33,126 nucleotides of DNA. Origin: Hyphomicrobium sp. (lineage in GTDB: Bacteria; Pseudomonadota; Alphaproteobacteria; Rhizobiales; Hyphomicrobiaceae). The notes under the pieces are model-generated. The model made no database searches and was not told the origin of the DNA. It saw only the letters and a program-made list of their open reading frames with translations. The position numbers and the translations under genes are program-made. This document shows positions 17,723 to 25,981 of this stretch, piece after piece; position 1 is the stretch's first letter; the number at the start of each line of letters is the position of its first letter. The DNA lies in assembly GCA_025351425.1 (NCBI GenBank), contig JANXVY010000093.1:1-33126 (forward strand). The letters run 5' to 3'.

Positions 17723-17830
17723 TGCTTTCGAGGGACAATTTGAGAGGTTTCGGTCTCGCATCCCATCTCCCATTTTTTGCTTTAGAGCCAGGCAAGAGCA
17801 GTCCATCGGCGTTCATAACTTCGAGACGAC

Positions 17831-17856
17831 CGGCGCCATGCAAATGAACGGCGCCG
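17831..17856. terminator. Hairpin between convergent genes
   Basis: CGGCGCC and GGCGCCG form a perfect 7-bp stem with a 12-nt loop in the 268-nt gap between the LysR gene and the convergent aldolase-family gene. No T-run follows on either strand, so a bidirectional terminator role is only possible. Nothing else is visible in this gap. Confidence 0.25.
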
Positions 17857-17990
17857 AGAGATGTTCTTCAAATGATAGTGCGAATTACGACAGGGTTCGA
17901 AGCGGGCTTTGCTTCGGGTTCGCCGCAATTGCCCCCAATCGAGCGCCGAGAATGTCGTGCGCGCGGATCGCGTCGCCTGTCGACGGTTCC

Positions 17991-19148
17991 TTAAAACGCC
18001 CCGCGACCTTCGATTGGCCAGATGGCCGAGAGGGTGTCACCAGTGAGGACGTGGATGTGGCTGTAGAGGTTCACGGTCGGGTCGCAGTGAGGGACGATCA
18101 ATTCGAACGCCGCGCCTAGGGCAGGTTGGGACGCACCAGCTGGAAGCTCGATGATGCCGTGTTCGTCGCTGTCGGGGAGATAGATGGCGCCGGGCGCGGG
18201 CGGGTTGACGAGGCTTGGCAGCGTGCCCTTGGCGGAGAATTGCTTGTTACCGCCATCGCAGGTGACACGGCCTGGCACGTTGCGGCCAATAACGGAGACG
18301 CGCACGTGGAGCGCTGGCGTGAACGGGTGCGGGGTCGTGCTGTCGAGGGCAATCGCATCGTATTCGACGTCGGAGAAGATGTAGCTACCTGCCTGCAGCT
18401 CGGTGTAGCAGCCCATGGACGGGTCCATGAACAGGGTGCCCGTCGAGCCGCCGGTAATGGTTTCGATTTCGTGGCCGGCGGCTTCCAGGGCGGACTTGAT
18501 CGCGATGATTTCGGTCGCGGATTTTCGGTTCGCTGAGAGGCGTTCGGCGTAGTCGTGAACGTGGGAAATGTGCGAGGCGTAGGTCTGGAGGCCTCCGAGC
18601 CGGAGATTGGGGTGTACTTCAATCCTAGCGGCAACTGCGATGGCCTGGGCTGGCGAGGTGACGCCGTTGCGCTGGCGGCCAAGGTCGACGTCGACCAAGA
18701 CGTCGAGGCGAATGTTGGCTACCTGAGCGGCGGCGGCGATCTGGTCCACAACTCCGGGGTCGTCTGCGACGATGGAGAGTTTGCAACACTGCGCCAGGGC
18801 GATCACGCGGGCGATCTTGCCCGGTTGCGTGAAGTTCGATGTGATCAGTATGTCACCGATTCCGGCGGCTGCGAAGGCTTCGGCTTCGCCAACAGTTGCC
18901 GCACAAATTCCGCGCGAGCCGGCCGCGATCTGAAGAGCTGCAATCGAGGCGCACTTGTGGGATTTGCCATGTGGGCGCAGAGCGACGCCGTGTTTGGCGG
19001 TGAACGCTGCGGCTATGGCGATGTTGGCATCGAGCTTGGCCCGGTCGAGCACGAGGCAAGGGGTTGCTAACTGCGAGCGACTGCCGGATTTGCCAATCAG
19101 GGTCGCATTGGTGCCGAGGGCGTGACGGGCGGGGGCGGTGTCGTTCAT
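17991..19148 (-). CDS. D-threonine aldolase / 3-hydroxy-D-aspartate aldolase family PLP enzyme
   Basis: A fold-III (alanine racemase-like) PLP enzyme of the D-threonine aldolase / D-serine dehydratase family. With the ATG at 19148 it has 385 residues, the usual size. The PLP lysine is Lys62 in RPHGKSHK. The C-terminal metal site appears as PHCDPTVNLY, with His354 and Asp356. Members cleave D-3-hydroxy amino acids: D-threonine to glycine and acetaldehyde, or 3-hydroxy-D-aspartate to glycine and glyoxylate. An open frame extends upstream to 19289 but would overlap the GlcG-like gene and adds an unconserved leader. It is 22 nt downstream of the GlcG-like gene, so probably co-transcribed. The exact substrate is unknown; context favours a glyoxylate-linked role. 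Confidence 0.85.
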   Translation of the reverse strand: MNDTAPARHALGTNATLIGKSGSRSQLATPCLVLDRAKLDANIAIAAAFTAKHGVALRPHGKSHKCASIAALQIAAGSRGICAATVGEAEAFAAAGIGDILITSNFTQPGKIARVIALAQCCKLSIVADDPGVVDQIAAAAQVANIRLDVLVDVDLGRQRNGVTSPAQAIAVAARIEVHPNLRLGGLQTYASHISHVHDYAERLSANRKSATEIIAIKSALEAAGHEIETITGGSTGTLFMDPSMGCYTELQAGSYIFSDVEYDAIALDSTTPHPFTPALHVRVSVIGRNVPGRVTCDGGNKQFSAKGTLPSLVNPPAPGAIYLPDSDEHGIIELPAGASQPALGAAFELIVPHCDPTVNLYSHIHVLTGDTLSAIWPIEGRGAF

Positions 19149-19170
19149 GTGCAATCCAATGCTTGAAGCG

Positions 19171-19599
19171 TCAGCCAACGTCCGGTGTGAGGTCGACGGC
19201 GGCGATGCCGGCCTGCGCGCAGATTTCGTCGTTATCGGACGTATCGCCGCTGATGCCGACGGCACCGACGAGGGCACCCGCGCTATCACGGATCAGGACC
19301 CCGCCGGGCACGGGGATGATCGCGCCCTGGGCAAGCGAGTTGACCGCATCGACGAAGAACGCTTGTTCCTGCGCGCGCTTGAAGATGGCACGCGAGCCGA
19401 TGCCGAGAGCAAGTGCGCCATAGGCTTTTCCACGGGCGACCTCACCGCGCAGCAGGCTCGTGCCGTCCTGGGCGGCGAAGGCAACCATGCAGCCGCGCGT
19501 GTCGAGCACAGCGAAGGCCAGAGGTTTCAGTTTGAGTTCGAGGCTTTTGGCGAGTGCTGCATCAAGGATGCGGCGGGCGATGTCGAGGTTCATGGTCAT
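19171..19599 (-). CDS. GlcG/HbpS-like (DUF336) protein
   Basis: A 142-residue protein of the GlcG/HbpS family. The landmarks are the N-terminal alpha-helix with ARRILDAALAKSLEL, the central FAVLDTRGCMVAF, the GKAYGALALG segment and the glycine-rich GALVGAVGISGDTSDNDE end. GlcG is encoded in the E. coli glycolate operon, although its function there is not settled; HbpS binds heme. It overlaps the stop of the upstream FAD/Fe-S dehydrogenase gene by 4 nt (ATGA), which argues for a shared role in 2-hydroxyacid oxidation. Confidence 0.85.
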   Translation of the reverse strand: MTMNLDIARRILDAALAKSLELKLKPLAFAVLDTRGCMVAFAAQDGTSLLRGEVARGKAYGALALGIGSRAIFKRAQEQAFFVDAVNSLAQGAIIPVPGGVLIRDSAGALVGAVGISGDTSDNDEICAQAGIAAVDLTPDVG

Positions 19600-22583
19600 G
19601 GGTGGGTTGATTCCTGGATGGGCTTCGTCTGTGTTTGTCCTAAACCTGCTTTCAGGCTTTTGGCGAGGACGCGGGCGACGTGAATGGCCTCGCGTGCGGA
19701 GCCATCCGCGATCTGGTGACGGCAGGATGTGCCGTCGGCGACGATCAGGGTTTCAGGCCCGGCGGCTCGGATGGCCGGCAGCAGCGAGAGCTCGGCCATG
19801 GCTTTGGAGACGTCGATGGTCTCGGCCTGAAAGCCAAATGCGCCGGCCATGCCGCAGCAGCTCGACTCGATGGTTTCAACTGTAAGGTCGGGGACAAGGC
19901 GAAGCACTTTTTCGATAGCGCTCATCGCAGCAAACGCTTTCTGGTGGCAGTGGCCGTGTAGCAGGGCTTTGGCGGCGATAGGCGCGAGATGAAGCATCAG
20001 GCGGCCAGAATCGGATTCACGGGCGACGAATTCTTCGAACAGCATGGCGTGTGCTGCCACGCTCATTGCGGGGACACCGAGGCCGAGGGACAGGATCTCG
20101 TCGCGGAAGGTGAACAGGCAGGACGGCTCCAAGCCAATAATCGAAATGCCGCGCGCGGCATAGGGCTCCAAGGCTCTGATGGATCGGACTGCCTCGGCGC
20201 GAGCTTTGTCGACGAGGCCGGCGGACAAAAACGTGCGGCCGCAGCAGAGCGGGCGGGTGGCGCCGTCGATGGGTTTAGCGACGTGGACCTTGTAGCCGCC
20301 AGCTTCGAGAACTGCGCGAGCATCGTCCAGATTCTCGCGCTCGAAATAGCGGTTGAAGGTGTCGGCCCAGAGGACGACTTCGCGGCTATCGTTTGACGTT
20401 TCTAGTGCCGGTGGGTCGCCGAACACGTCGTTGCGCCAATGCGGGAGTTGGCGTGCGGCGGAGAGGCCGAGCAGCTGCTCGCTGAGCCAGGCAGCGCCTG
20501 GCAGGGAGTCGCGCAGGTTCAGGAGCCAGGGGAGGCGGGCCGCGTAGGGCGCGTAGCGCGGCAGGTAGGCGACGAGGCTTTCGCGCAATGAGATTCCATG
20601 CGATTTGGCTCGTGCCGACAGGACCTCGATCTTCATGCGGGCCATGTCAACGCTGGTCGGGCACTCGCGCTTGCAGGCTTTGCACGAGACGCACAGTTTC
20701 ATGGTTTCAGCCATGTCGACGGTGCTGAGCGCGCCAGGGCCGAGCTGCCCGGAAAGGGCTAGCCGCAGGGTGTTGGCGCGACCGCGCGTCAGGTCGGCTT
20801 CATTACGAGTGACGCGGTAGGACGGGCACATGGCTCCACCCGACAATTTGCGGCAGGCACCGTTGTTGTTGCACATCTCGGCGGCGGCGGCGAAACCGCC
20901 CGCGGGGCCTGGGAATGCTGACCAGTCGAGAGTTGGCTTGATCTCAGCGGCTTTGTATTCCGGGTGGAAGCGAAACAGAGAAGGATCGTCGAATTTTGGC
21001 GAGCGGACGATCTTGCCAGGGTTCATGAGGCCCTTGGGGTCGAAGCGATCCTTGACCTCCTCGAAGGCACGTACGATGCGCGAGCCAAACATTGCCTCGT
21101 GGAATTCGGAACGCACGAGGCCGTCGCCGTGCTCGCCGGAGTGTGAGCCTTTGTAGGCGCGGACGAGGGCGAAGGCTTCTTCGGCGATTGCTCGCATCGC
21201 CTTGACATCTTTGTCGAGGCGCAGGTTGAGCACGGGGCGGACGTGGAGACACCCTTCGGAGGCGTGGGCGTACCAGGTGCCGCGTGTGCCGTGGCGCTCG
21301 AAGACTTCGGTGAGCTTGGCGGTGTATTCGGCGAGTTGGGGCAGCGGGACGGCGCAGTCCTCCACGAAGGAGACAGGCTTTCGCGCGTCCTTCATCGACA
21401 TCATGATGTTGAGGCCGGAGGTGCGTAGATCGGTGATGGCGGCCTGGAGGGCGGGATCGAGGACATCAACAACGCCGCCCCAGTTTGTGCCGGGCTTGTC
21501 GAAGGCGAAACCGAGATCGCCCATCAGGTCGCCGAGCTGTTTAAGGCGGGCCGCGTTGATCGCGTCGTCTTCGGCGAACTCGACGAGGAGGAGGGCCTGC
21601 GGCTCGCCGTTGACGAACCGTTCGAGTGTCGGGCGGAACATGGGGATGTCGCGGGCGAGAGCGATCATCGTTGCGTCCACCAGCTCGACGGCAATAGGTT
21701 TGAGTTTGACGAGGTGCTGGGTGGCATCCATCGCTTTGTGAAAAGAGCCGAAGTGACAGATGCCGAGTGCGCGATTACCGAGCAAGGGCCAGAGCTTCAA
21801 TTCCACGGCGGTCGTGAAGGCGAGAGTGCCTTCCGAGCCAACGAGGAGGTGGGCGAGGTTAAGGCAATCTAGGGGCGGGCGCGGGGCGAGAGCGTCGATG
21901 TTGTAACCGCCGACGCGGCGCTGAACAGACGGGAAGCGTGCTGCGACTTCGGCGGCTTCACGCTGGCCGAGGGTCGTGAGGCCCGACATGAGCAGGCGCA
22001 GAGGATGGGCGGCCTCCACGTCAGACAGGTCGGCTTTGATTTCGCCGAAGCGAGCCCTTCGGCCGTCAGCGAGGACGGCATCGATCGAAAGCACGTTGTC
22101 GCGGGTGGTGCCGTAACGTAGAGAGCGGCCACCGCAGGAGTTGTTGCCGGCCATGCCGCCGATGGTGGCGCGAGAGGCTGTCGAGACATCGACGGGAAAC
22201 CACAAGCCGTGGCTTTTAAGCTGGCGGTTGAGTTCATCCAACACGACGCCAGGTTCGACGGTGCAGCTTCTGCTGCTGGCATCAATTGAGATAATTCGGT
22301 TGAGGTGCTTGGAGCAATCGATAACGAGGCCGTGGTTGATGGTCTGGCCGCACTGGGACGTGCCGCCACCTCTTGGGGTTACCGGGACGCCCTCAGAGAC
22401 GGCAATGGTAACGGCACGTTCCGCCTCTTCGATGCTGCGAGGCACCGCGACCGCCGACGGCATTATTTGGTAGTGTGAGGCGTCGGTGGAATAGCGGCCA
22501 CGTGAGTAGCGGTCCGACAGGATTTCGCCTGCATTCTCGGACCGAAGGCGGCGGACGAGGCTGGGCAGCGCAGTTGCGGTCAA
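19596..22583 (-). CDS. Fused FAD-binding / 4Fe-4S 2-hydroxyacid dehydrogenase (YdiJ/GlcD-GlcF-like)
   Basis: This 995-residue protein joins a GlcD-like flavoprotein to a GlcF-like iron-sulfur/CCG part. Residues about 35-220 are the PCMH FAD domain (AVAVPRSIEEAERAV, PRGGGTSQCGQTINHG, GGMAGNNSCGGRSLRYG). The FAD-oxidase C-terminal domain runs to about 540, with SGEHGDGLVRSE. Two cysteine clusters then follow: Cys571/577/586 and the ferredoxin-type Cys631/634/637/641 in CVSCKACKRECP. The C-terminus has CCG motifs PLCCGR and SSCCGMAGAFG. Relatives oxidise D-lactate, D-2-hydroxyglutarate or glycolate and pass electrons to the respiratory chain. The substrate cannot be read from the sequence. It heads the minus-strand operon, divergent from the MFS gene. 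Confidence 0.88.
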   Translation of the reverse strand: MTATALPSLVRRLRSENAGEILSDRYSRGRYSTDASHYQIMPSAVAVPRSIEEAERAVTIAVSEGVPVTPRGGGTSQCGQTINHGLVIDCSKHLNRIISIDASSRSCTVEPGVVLDELNRQLKSHGLWFPVDVSTASRATIGGMAGNNSCGGRSLRYGTTRDNVLSIDAVLADGRRARFGEIKADLSDVEAAHPLRLLMSGLTTLGQREAAEVAARFPSVQRRVGGYNIDALAPRPPLDCLNLAHLLVGSEGTLAFTTAVELKLWPLLGNRALGICHFGSFHKAMDATQHLVKLKPIAVELVDATMIALARDIPMFRPTLERFVNGEPQALLLVEFAEDDAINAARLKQLGDLMGDLGFAFDKPGTNWGGVVDVLDPALQAAITDLRTSGLNIMMSMKDARKPVSFVEDCAVPLPQLAEYTAKLTEVFERHGTRGTWYAHASEGCLHVRPVLNLRLDKDVKAMRAIAEEAFALVRAYKGSHSGEHGDGLVRSEFHEAMFGSRIVRAFEEVKDRFDPKGLMNPGKIVRSPKFDDPSLFRFHPEYKAAEIKPTLDWSAFPGPAGGFAAAAEMCNNNGACRKLSGGAMCPSYRVTRNEADLTRGRANTLRLALSGQLGPGALSTVDMAETMKLCVSCKACKRECPTSVDMARMKIEVLSARAKSHGISLRESLVAYLPRYAPYAARLPWLLNLRDSLPGAAWLSEQLLGLSAARQLPHWRNDVFGDPPALETSNDSREVVLWADTFNRYFERENLDDARAVLEAGGYKVHVAKPIDGATRPLCCGRTFLSAGLVDKARAEAVRSIRALEPYAARGISIIGLEPSCLFTFRDEILSLGLGVPAMSVAAHAMLFEEFVARESDSGRLMLHLAPIAAKALLHGHCHQKAFAAMSAIEKVLRLVPDLTVETIESSCCGMAGAFGFQAETIDVSKAMAELSLLPAIRAAGPETLIVADGTSCRHQIADGSAREAIHVARVLAKSLKAGLGQTQTKPIQESTHP

Positions 22584-22635
22584 GGGCCCCCCTGGTCGAG
22601 TTTGTTTCGCCTACTGCATTGCCGTTGCGGCTGGG

Positions 22636-22666
22636 TTGACAGGATTTTGCATTCATTATTCATAAT
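22636..22666 (+). promoter_or_regulatory. Candidate promoter and operator for the hydroxyacid cluster
   Basis: A consensus -35 TTGACA (22636-22641) and a -10-like CATAAT (22661-22666) are separated by 19 bp, slightly long for a sigma-70 promoter, reading toward the MFS gene. The -10 overlaps a perfect dyad ATTAT-TC-ATAAT (22655-22666). A wider GCATT...AATGC inverted repeat spans 22649-22668. Repression by the nearby FadR-type GntR protein at this dyad would block RNA polymerase; this is inferred from position. Confidence 0.42.
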
Positions 22667-22734
22667 GCGCAAGTGGCGGCAAGTGCTGCGGCGCGCCCTA
22701 ACCGGCACACGGCCTGGGTTCAGGGGAGAGAACA

Positions 22735-24054
22735 ATGCCGAGACTATTCAAGTCGACGTACGTGGTTCTGGCGTTGTTGTGCGTCATGTATTTCATAACC
22801 TACGTCGATCGCGTGAACATAGGCACTGCGGCCGGGCCGATCCAGAAGGAGCTGGGGCTCAACAATACGCAGCTGGGGCTCATCTTCTCTGCGTTCGCGT
22901 ATCCCTATTTGCTGTTCCAGGTGTTCGGTGGCTGGGTGGGCGACAAGTTCGGTCCGCGTATGACGCTGTTTGCGTGCGGGCTCATCTGGTCGGCGGCGAC
23001 GGTGATGACGGGGCTGGTCGATAGTCTCTGGTCGCTGTTTGCTGTGCGGCTGTTGCTCGGGTTTGGCGAAGGGGCAACGTTCCCGACTGCGACGCGGGCC
23101 ATGCAGTATTGGACGCCTGCTGGGCAGCGCGGGTTCGCGCAGGGGCTTACGCATTCGTTTGCGCGGTTAGGCAATGCGGTGACGCCGCCGATGGTGGCCG
23201 CGCTGATGGCCGCATACACTTGGCGCGGCTCGTTCATGATCCTGGGCTGCGTGAGCCTCGTTTGGGTGCTGGTTTGGGTTTGGTATTTCCGTAACGACCC
23301 CCAGGACCACCCCTCGATTACGCCAGAAGAACTCGCAGTGTTGCCGCCGCGCAAGGACACCGTGCGGCCGGTTATTCCATGGGGGCCGCTGCTGGCGCGG
23401 ATGTGGCCGGTGACGCTGACGTACTTCTGCTACGGCTGGTGCCTGTGGCTCTATCTCAACTGGTTGCCGCTGTTCTTCAAGAATACCTACAGCCTTGATA
23501 TTAAGAGCTCAGCGATCTTTGCCTCGGGCGTATTCTTTGCTGGCGTGGTGGGCGATACGCTGGGCGGCATGATCTCCGATCGCATTCTGCATAGGACGGG
23601 CAACGTTCGGTTCGCGCGGCTCAGTGTCGTCGTGGCGGGGTTTGTCGGCGCGCTGATCTCTCTATTCCCAATCCTCTACTTCCACGACATCACGACTGTT
23701 GCGATGTGTCTGTCGGCTGGGTTCTTTTTTGCCGAAATTACCATCGGGCCGATGTGGTCGATCCCGATGGATATCGCGCCGAAGTATTCGGGCACGGCAT
23801 CGGGATTGATGAACATGGGCTCGGCGTTTGCCGCGATCGTGTCGCCGTTGGTTGCAGGGTATGTCATCGACGTCTCAGGCAACTGGTATCTGCCGTTCAT
23901 CATGTCGATGGGGCTGTTGGGGCTGGGCGCGATGACCGCATTCCTGATGCATCCCGAGCGGCAGTTCGAGGATGCGCCGGCGGAAGCGCCGGCAGTTCCC
24001 GCTTCGGCCGTTCTCGTTTCTGGCGATAGGGTGGTGCTGTTCCCGGGACTTTGA
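22735..24054 (+). CDS. MFS organic-anion transporter of the hydroxyacid cluster
   Basis: A 439-residue major facilitator with about 12 helices and motif A as GGWVGDKFGPR. TYVDRVNIGTAA, GEGATFPTATRAM and DIAPKYSGTASGLMN place it in the anion:cation symporter family, with the sulfonate-operon transporter at 15379-16662 as a close paralogue. AGGGGAGAG precedes the ATG at good spacing. The last 30 residues (APAEAPAVPASAVLV onward) are an unconserved Ala/Pro tail. It is divergent from the FAD/Fe-S dehydrogenase and 67 nt upstream of the GntR gene, so it should import the acid that the dehydrogenase oxidises. Confidence 0.88.
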   Translation: MPRLFKSTYVVLALLCVMYFITYVDRVNIGTAAGPIQKELGLNNTQLGLIFSAFAYPYLLFQVFGGWVGDKFGPRMTLFACGLIWSAATVMTGLVDSLWSLFAVRLLLGFGEGATFPTATRAMQYWTPAGQRGFAQGLTHSFARLGNAVTPPMVAALMAAYTWRGSFMILGCVSLVWVLVWVWYFRNDPQDHPSITPEELAVLPPRKDTVRPVIPWGPLLARMWPVTLTYFCYGWCLWLYLNWLPLFFKNTYSLDIKSSAIFASGVFFAGVVGDTLGGMISDRILHRTGNVRFARLSVVVAGFVGALISLFPILYFHDITTVAMCLSAGFFFAEITIGPMWSIPMDIAPKYSGTASGLMNMGSAFAAIVSPLVAGYVIDVSGNWYLPFIMSMGLLGLGAMTAFLMHPERQFEDAPAEAPAVPASAVLVSGDRVVLFPGL

Positions 24055-24121
24055 TCGGGGGCGAAAACTGAGCGTACCGCTTTTGCGTTAGTGGCTTGGG
24101 CGAGAGGCTTAAGAGACGCAC

Positions 24122-24790
24122 ATGTCGAACGAACAGAGTGTGATCGTCAGACGAAGCCTTCACGATGAGATCGTGGATCGGCTGCGCGATTTGATCGTCG
24201 ATGGCGAACTAAGGCCTGGCCAGAAAATCCAGGAACCGGAGCTTTGCGAGCGGTTTGGCGTGTCTCGCACGCCATTGCGCGAGGCACTCAAGGCGCTGGC
24301 GGCCGAGGGGCTGGTTGCGCTTCTGCCCAACCGGGGCGCGTCCGTCGCGCAAATCACACTTAAGGAGATCCATGAATTGTTTCCAATCATGGGCGCGCTG
24401 GAGGCGTTGGCAGGCGCGCTTGCGTGCGAGCACATCACCGAGGGGGCGCTCAAGACGATCCGGCGGGAGCACGACAGGATGATCCAGTATTTCGAGCGCA
24501 GCGAGTGGCCCGGGTACATCAAAGCCAACCGAGCGATCCACGACGCGTTGTTTGCCGCCGCCGGAAATGAGTCTCTGGCGGCACTCTTCCGGCAGTTGTT
24601 GGTTCGGACCCATGCGGCCCGCTTCGTCGCGACGAATTCGCCAGCTCGATGGGAGCAGTCGGTCGAGGACCATCAGAAGATTATCGCTGCGCTTGAGAAG
24701 CGCGACGGCAAGAAGCTCGCCCTCTTGCTGGCAGCACATTTGCAACACAAGGCGGATACGGTGATCGAAGCGATGCGGGCGGAGGGGTGA
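24122..24790 (+). CDS. GntR-family (FadR/FCD subfamily) transcriptional regulator
   Basis: A 222-residue GntR regulator. The N-terminal winged helix contains IVDRLRDLIVDGELRPGQKI, then ELCERFGVSRTPLREALKAL and VALLPNRGASVA. The all-helical FCD effector domain follows, with the metal-ligand-type His in NRAIHDALFAAAGN and in VEDHQKII near the C-terminus. FCD regulators commonly sense small carboxylic acids such as glycolate or lactate and are encoded next to the catabolic genes they control, as here. It is co-directional with the MFS gene and probably autoregulated with it. Confidence 0.92.
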   Translation: MSNEQSVIVRRSLHDEIVDRLRDLIVDGELRPGQKIQEPELCERFGVSRTPLREALKALAAEGLVALLPNRGASVAQITLKEIHELFPIMGALEALAGALACEHITEGALKTIRREHDRMIQYFERSEWPGYIKANRAIHDALFAAAGNESLAALFRQLLVRTHAARFVATNSPARWEQSVEDHQKIIAALEKRDGKKLALLLAAHLQHKADTVIEAMRAEG

Positions 24791-25981
24791 GGTGGCCGCG
24801 CTTGGTCGGACAGCGTCTTATCCATCGGGATACTCGCCGGAAAAATGGCTCCTTATTAAAACAGGTTTCGACGACATTTCTCGTCATCAAGAGCTGATCG
24901 CACGATCCGCGTGAGTGCTGGACACGAAATCGGTCCGCGTGTGTAAGCATGAGCACTTCTGGACTATGCTGGTTTGCAGACTTGGTGACCGGAGGACACT
25001 TGGGTCTCCGGTCAATCCCAGTAGCAGTTGAGCCGTTCCACGCGCGCCCTTCTGAGCATCGAACATTCGTCTCACAGGACAACCCAACTCCAATCGGGCG
25101 TCTTCAAGGACACGGTCGCCATGATCATTGGCTGTGCAAGGACATCCAAATACTGCCGGATCGCGGACCGTATCCTTCAGCAGGCTGGGCTCAGGAGCAT
25201 CATTTTGCACGGCAGCAATTTATGCTCATGTCAAGGTACTTCTACGAAAACATGTGAATAACGTCGTGGCGCGTCACACGTCTGACACGCGCCGTGGTAG
25301 ATGATGGCACTACGAAAATATTCCGTGTCCACACTTCAGCTTGCTGCACTCACTTGGTCACATTGACGCCTAAAGGGCTCAAGTGCTCTGCCCGTACAGA
25401 AGAAGATACCGAGCCCAGCTGCCTGCATTCACTGTTTTGGGAGGATCTTATGACGTGCCCTACGGTCGAGGTCACTGGAAGGCGGATTGTTTTATTGAGC
25501 GGATATCAGAGATCTAAGCGGATTGGCTCCGAGGCGGGCAAGCCCAAGCCTATCAAGATCGAGGCGCGGCGCAAGTTGCGACTGTCCATGGCCAAGAATC
25601 CAGACGCTGTAGCCTTCGGTTATACCGCAGGCAGTTGGGTACCGGCGGCTTAGCAAGCTTTGAGGTCGCTCGCCGGGCCAGAACGGCACTTTCGGACTTC
25701 ACCGGATTGCAGAGTTGCGGGGCGTTACGAGGTCGGGCGTCGCAACTATCCAGCATCGGTGGACGTCCAAAACGGGGTCAGCGATGCGACCGCGGACTCG
25801 CTAGATTGCGTCCTCCTTCACCATTGACTGCCCCATGGATCGGCTGTCCATCGGCGACAGGAGATCAGGAAAATGGGGAGTTATTTTATGCTTGGCGTAC
25901 AGTTTTCTCGTTGCCCGCTTGCAGCACCATCGAACGTGATCACCTCCGCGCATTGGCCGACTGTGCACCCCTATTCACGCT
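24791..25981. other. Region of about 1.2 kb without a recognisable gene
   Basis: No open frame here carries a recognisable domain, and overlapping frames on both strands are all short and have no obvious coding character. The only structured element is a perfect 9-bp inverted repeat, TGACCGGAG (24986-24994) and CTCCGGTCA (25006-25014), with an 11-nt loop and no T-run. One short frame with a good ribosome site is listed separately. The stretch could be decayed coding sequence, but I see no transposase or tRNA remnants. Confidence 0.5.
25450..25653 (+). CDS. Possible small basic protein, 67 aa
   Basis: I do not recognise a family. The case rests on GGGAGGA placed about five bases before an ATG that opens a 67-codon frame. 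The product is basic (VTGRRIVLLSGYQRSKRIGS, then EARRKLRLSMAKN) and ends WVPAA. The frame extends further upstream without a ribosome site. It has no neighbours that suggest a job and could be a remnant or chance frame. Confidence 0.22.
   Translation: MTCPTVEVTGRRIVLLSGYQRSKRIGSEAGKPKPIKIEARRKLRLSMAKNPDAVAFGYTAGSWVPAA

Noticed and set aside
17991-19289. Longer start (19289) for the aldolase-family gene
   Set aside because: It would overlap the GlcG-like gene by about 120 nt and add an Ser/Pro/Arg-rich leader absent from the family; the ATG at 19148 gives the normal length.
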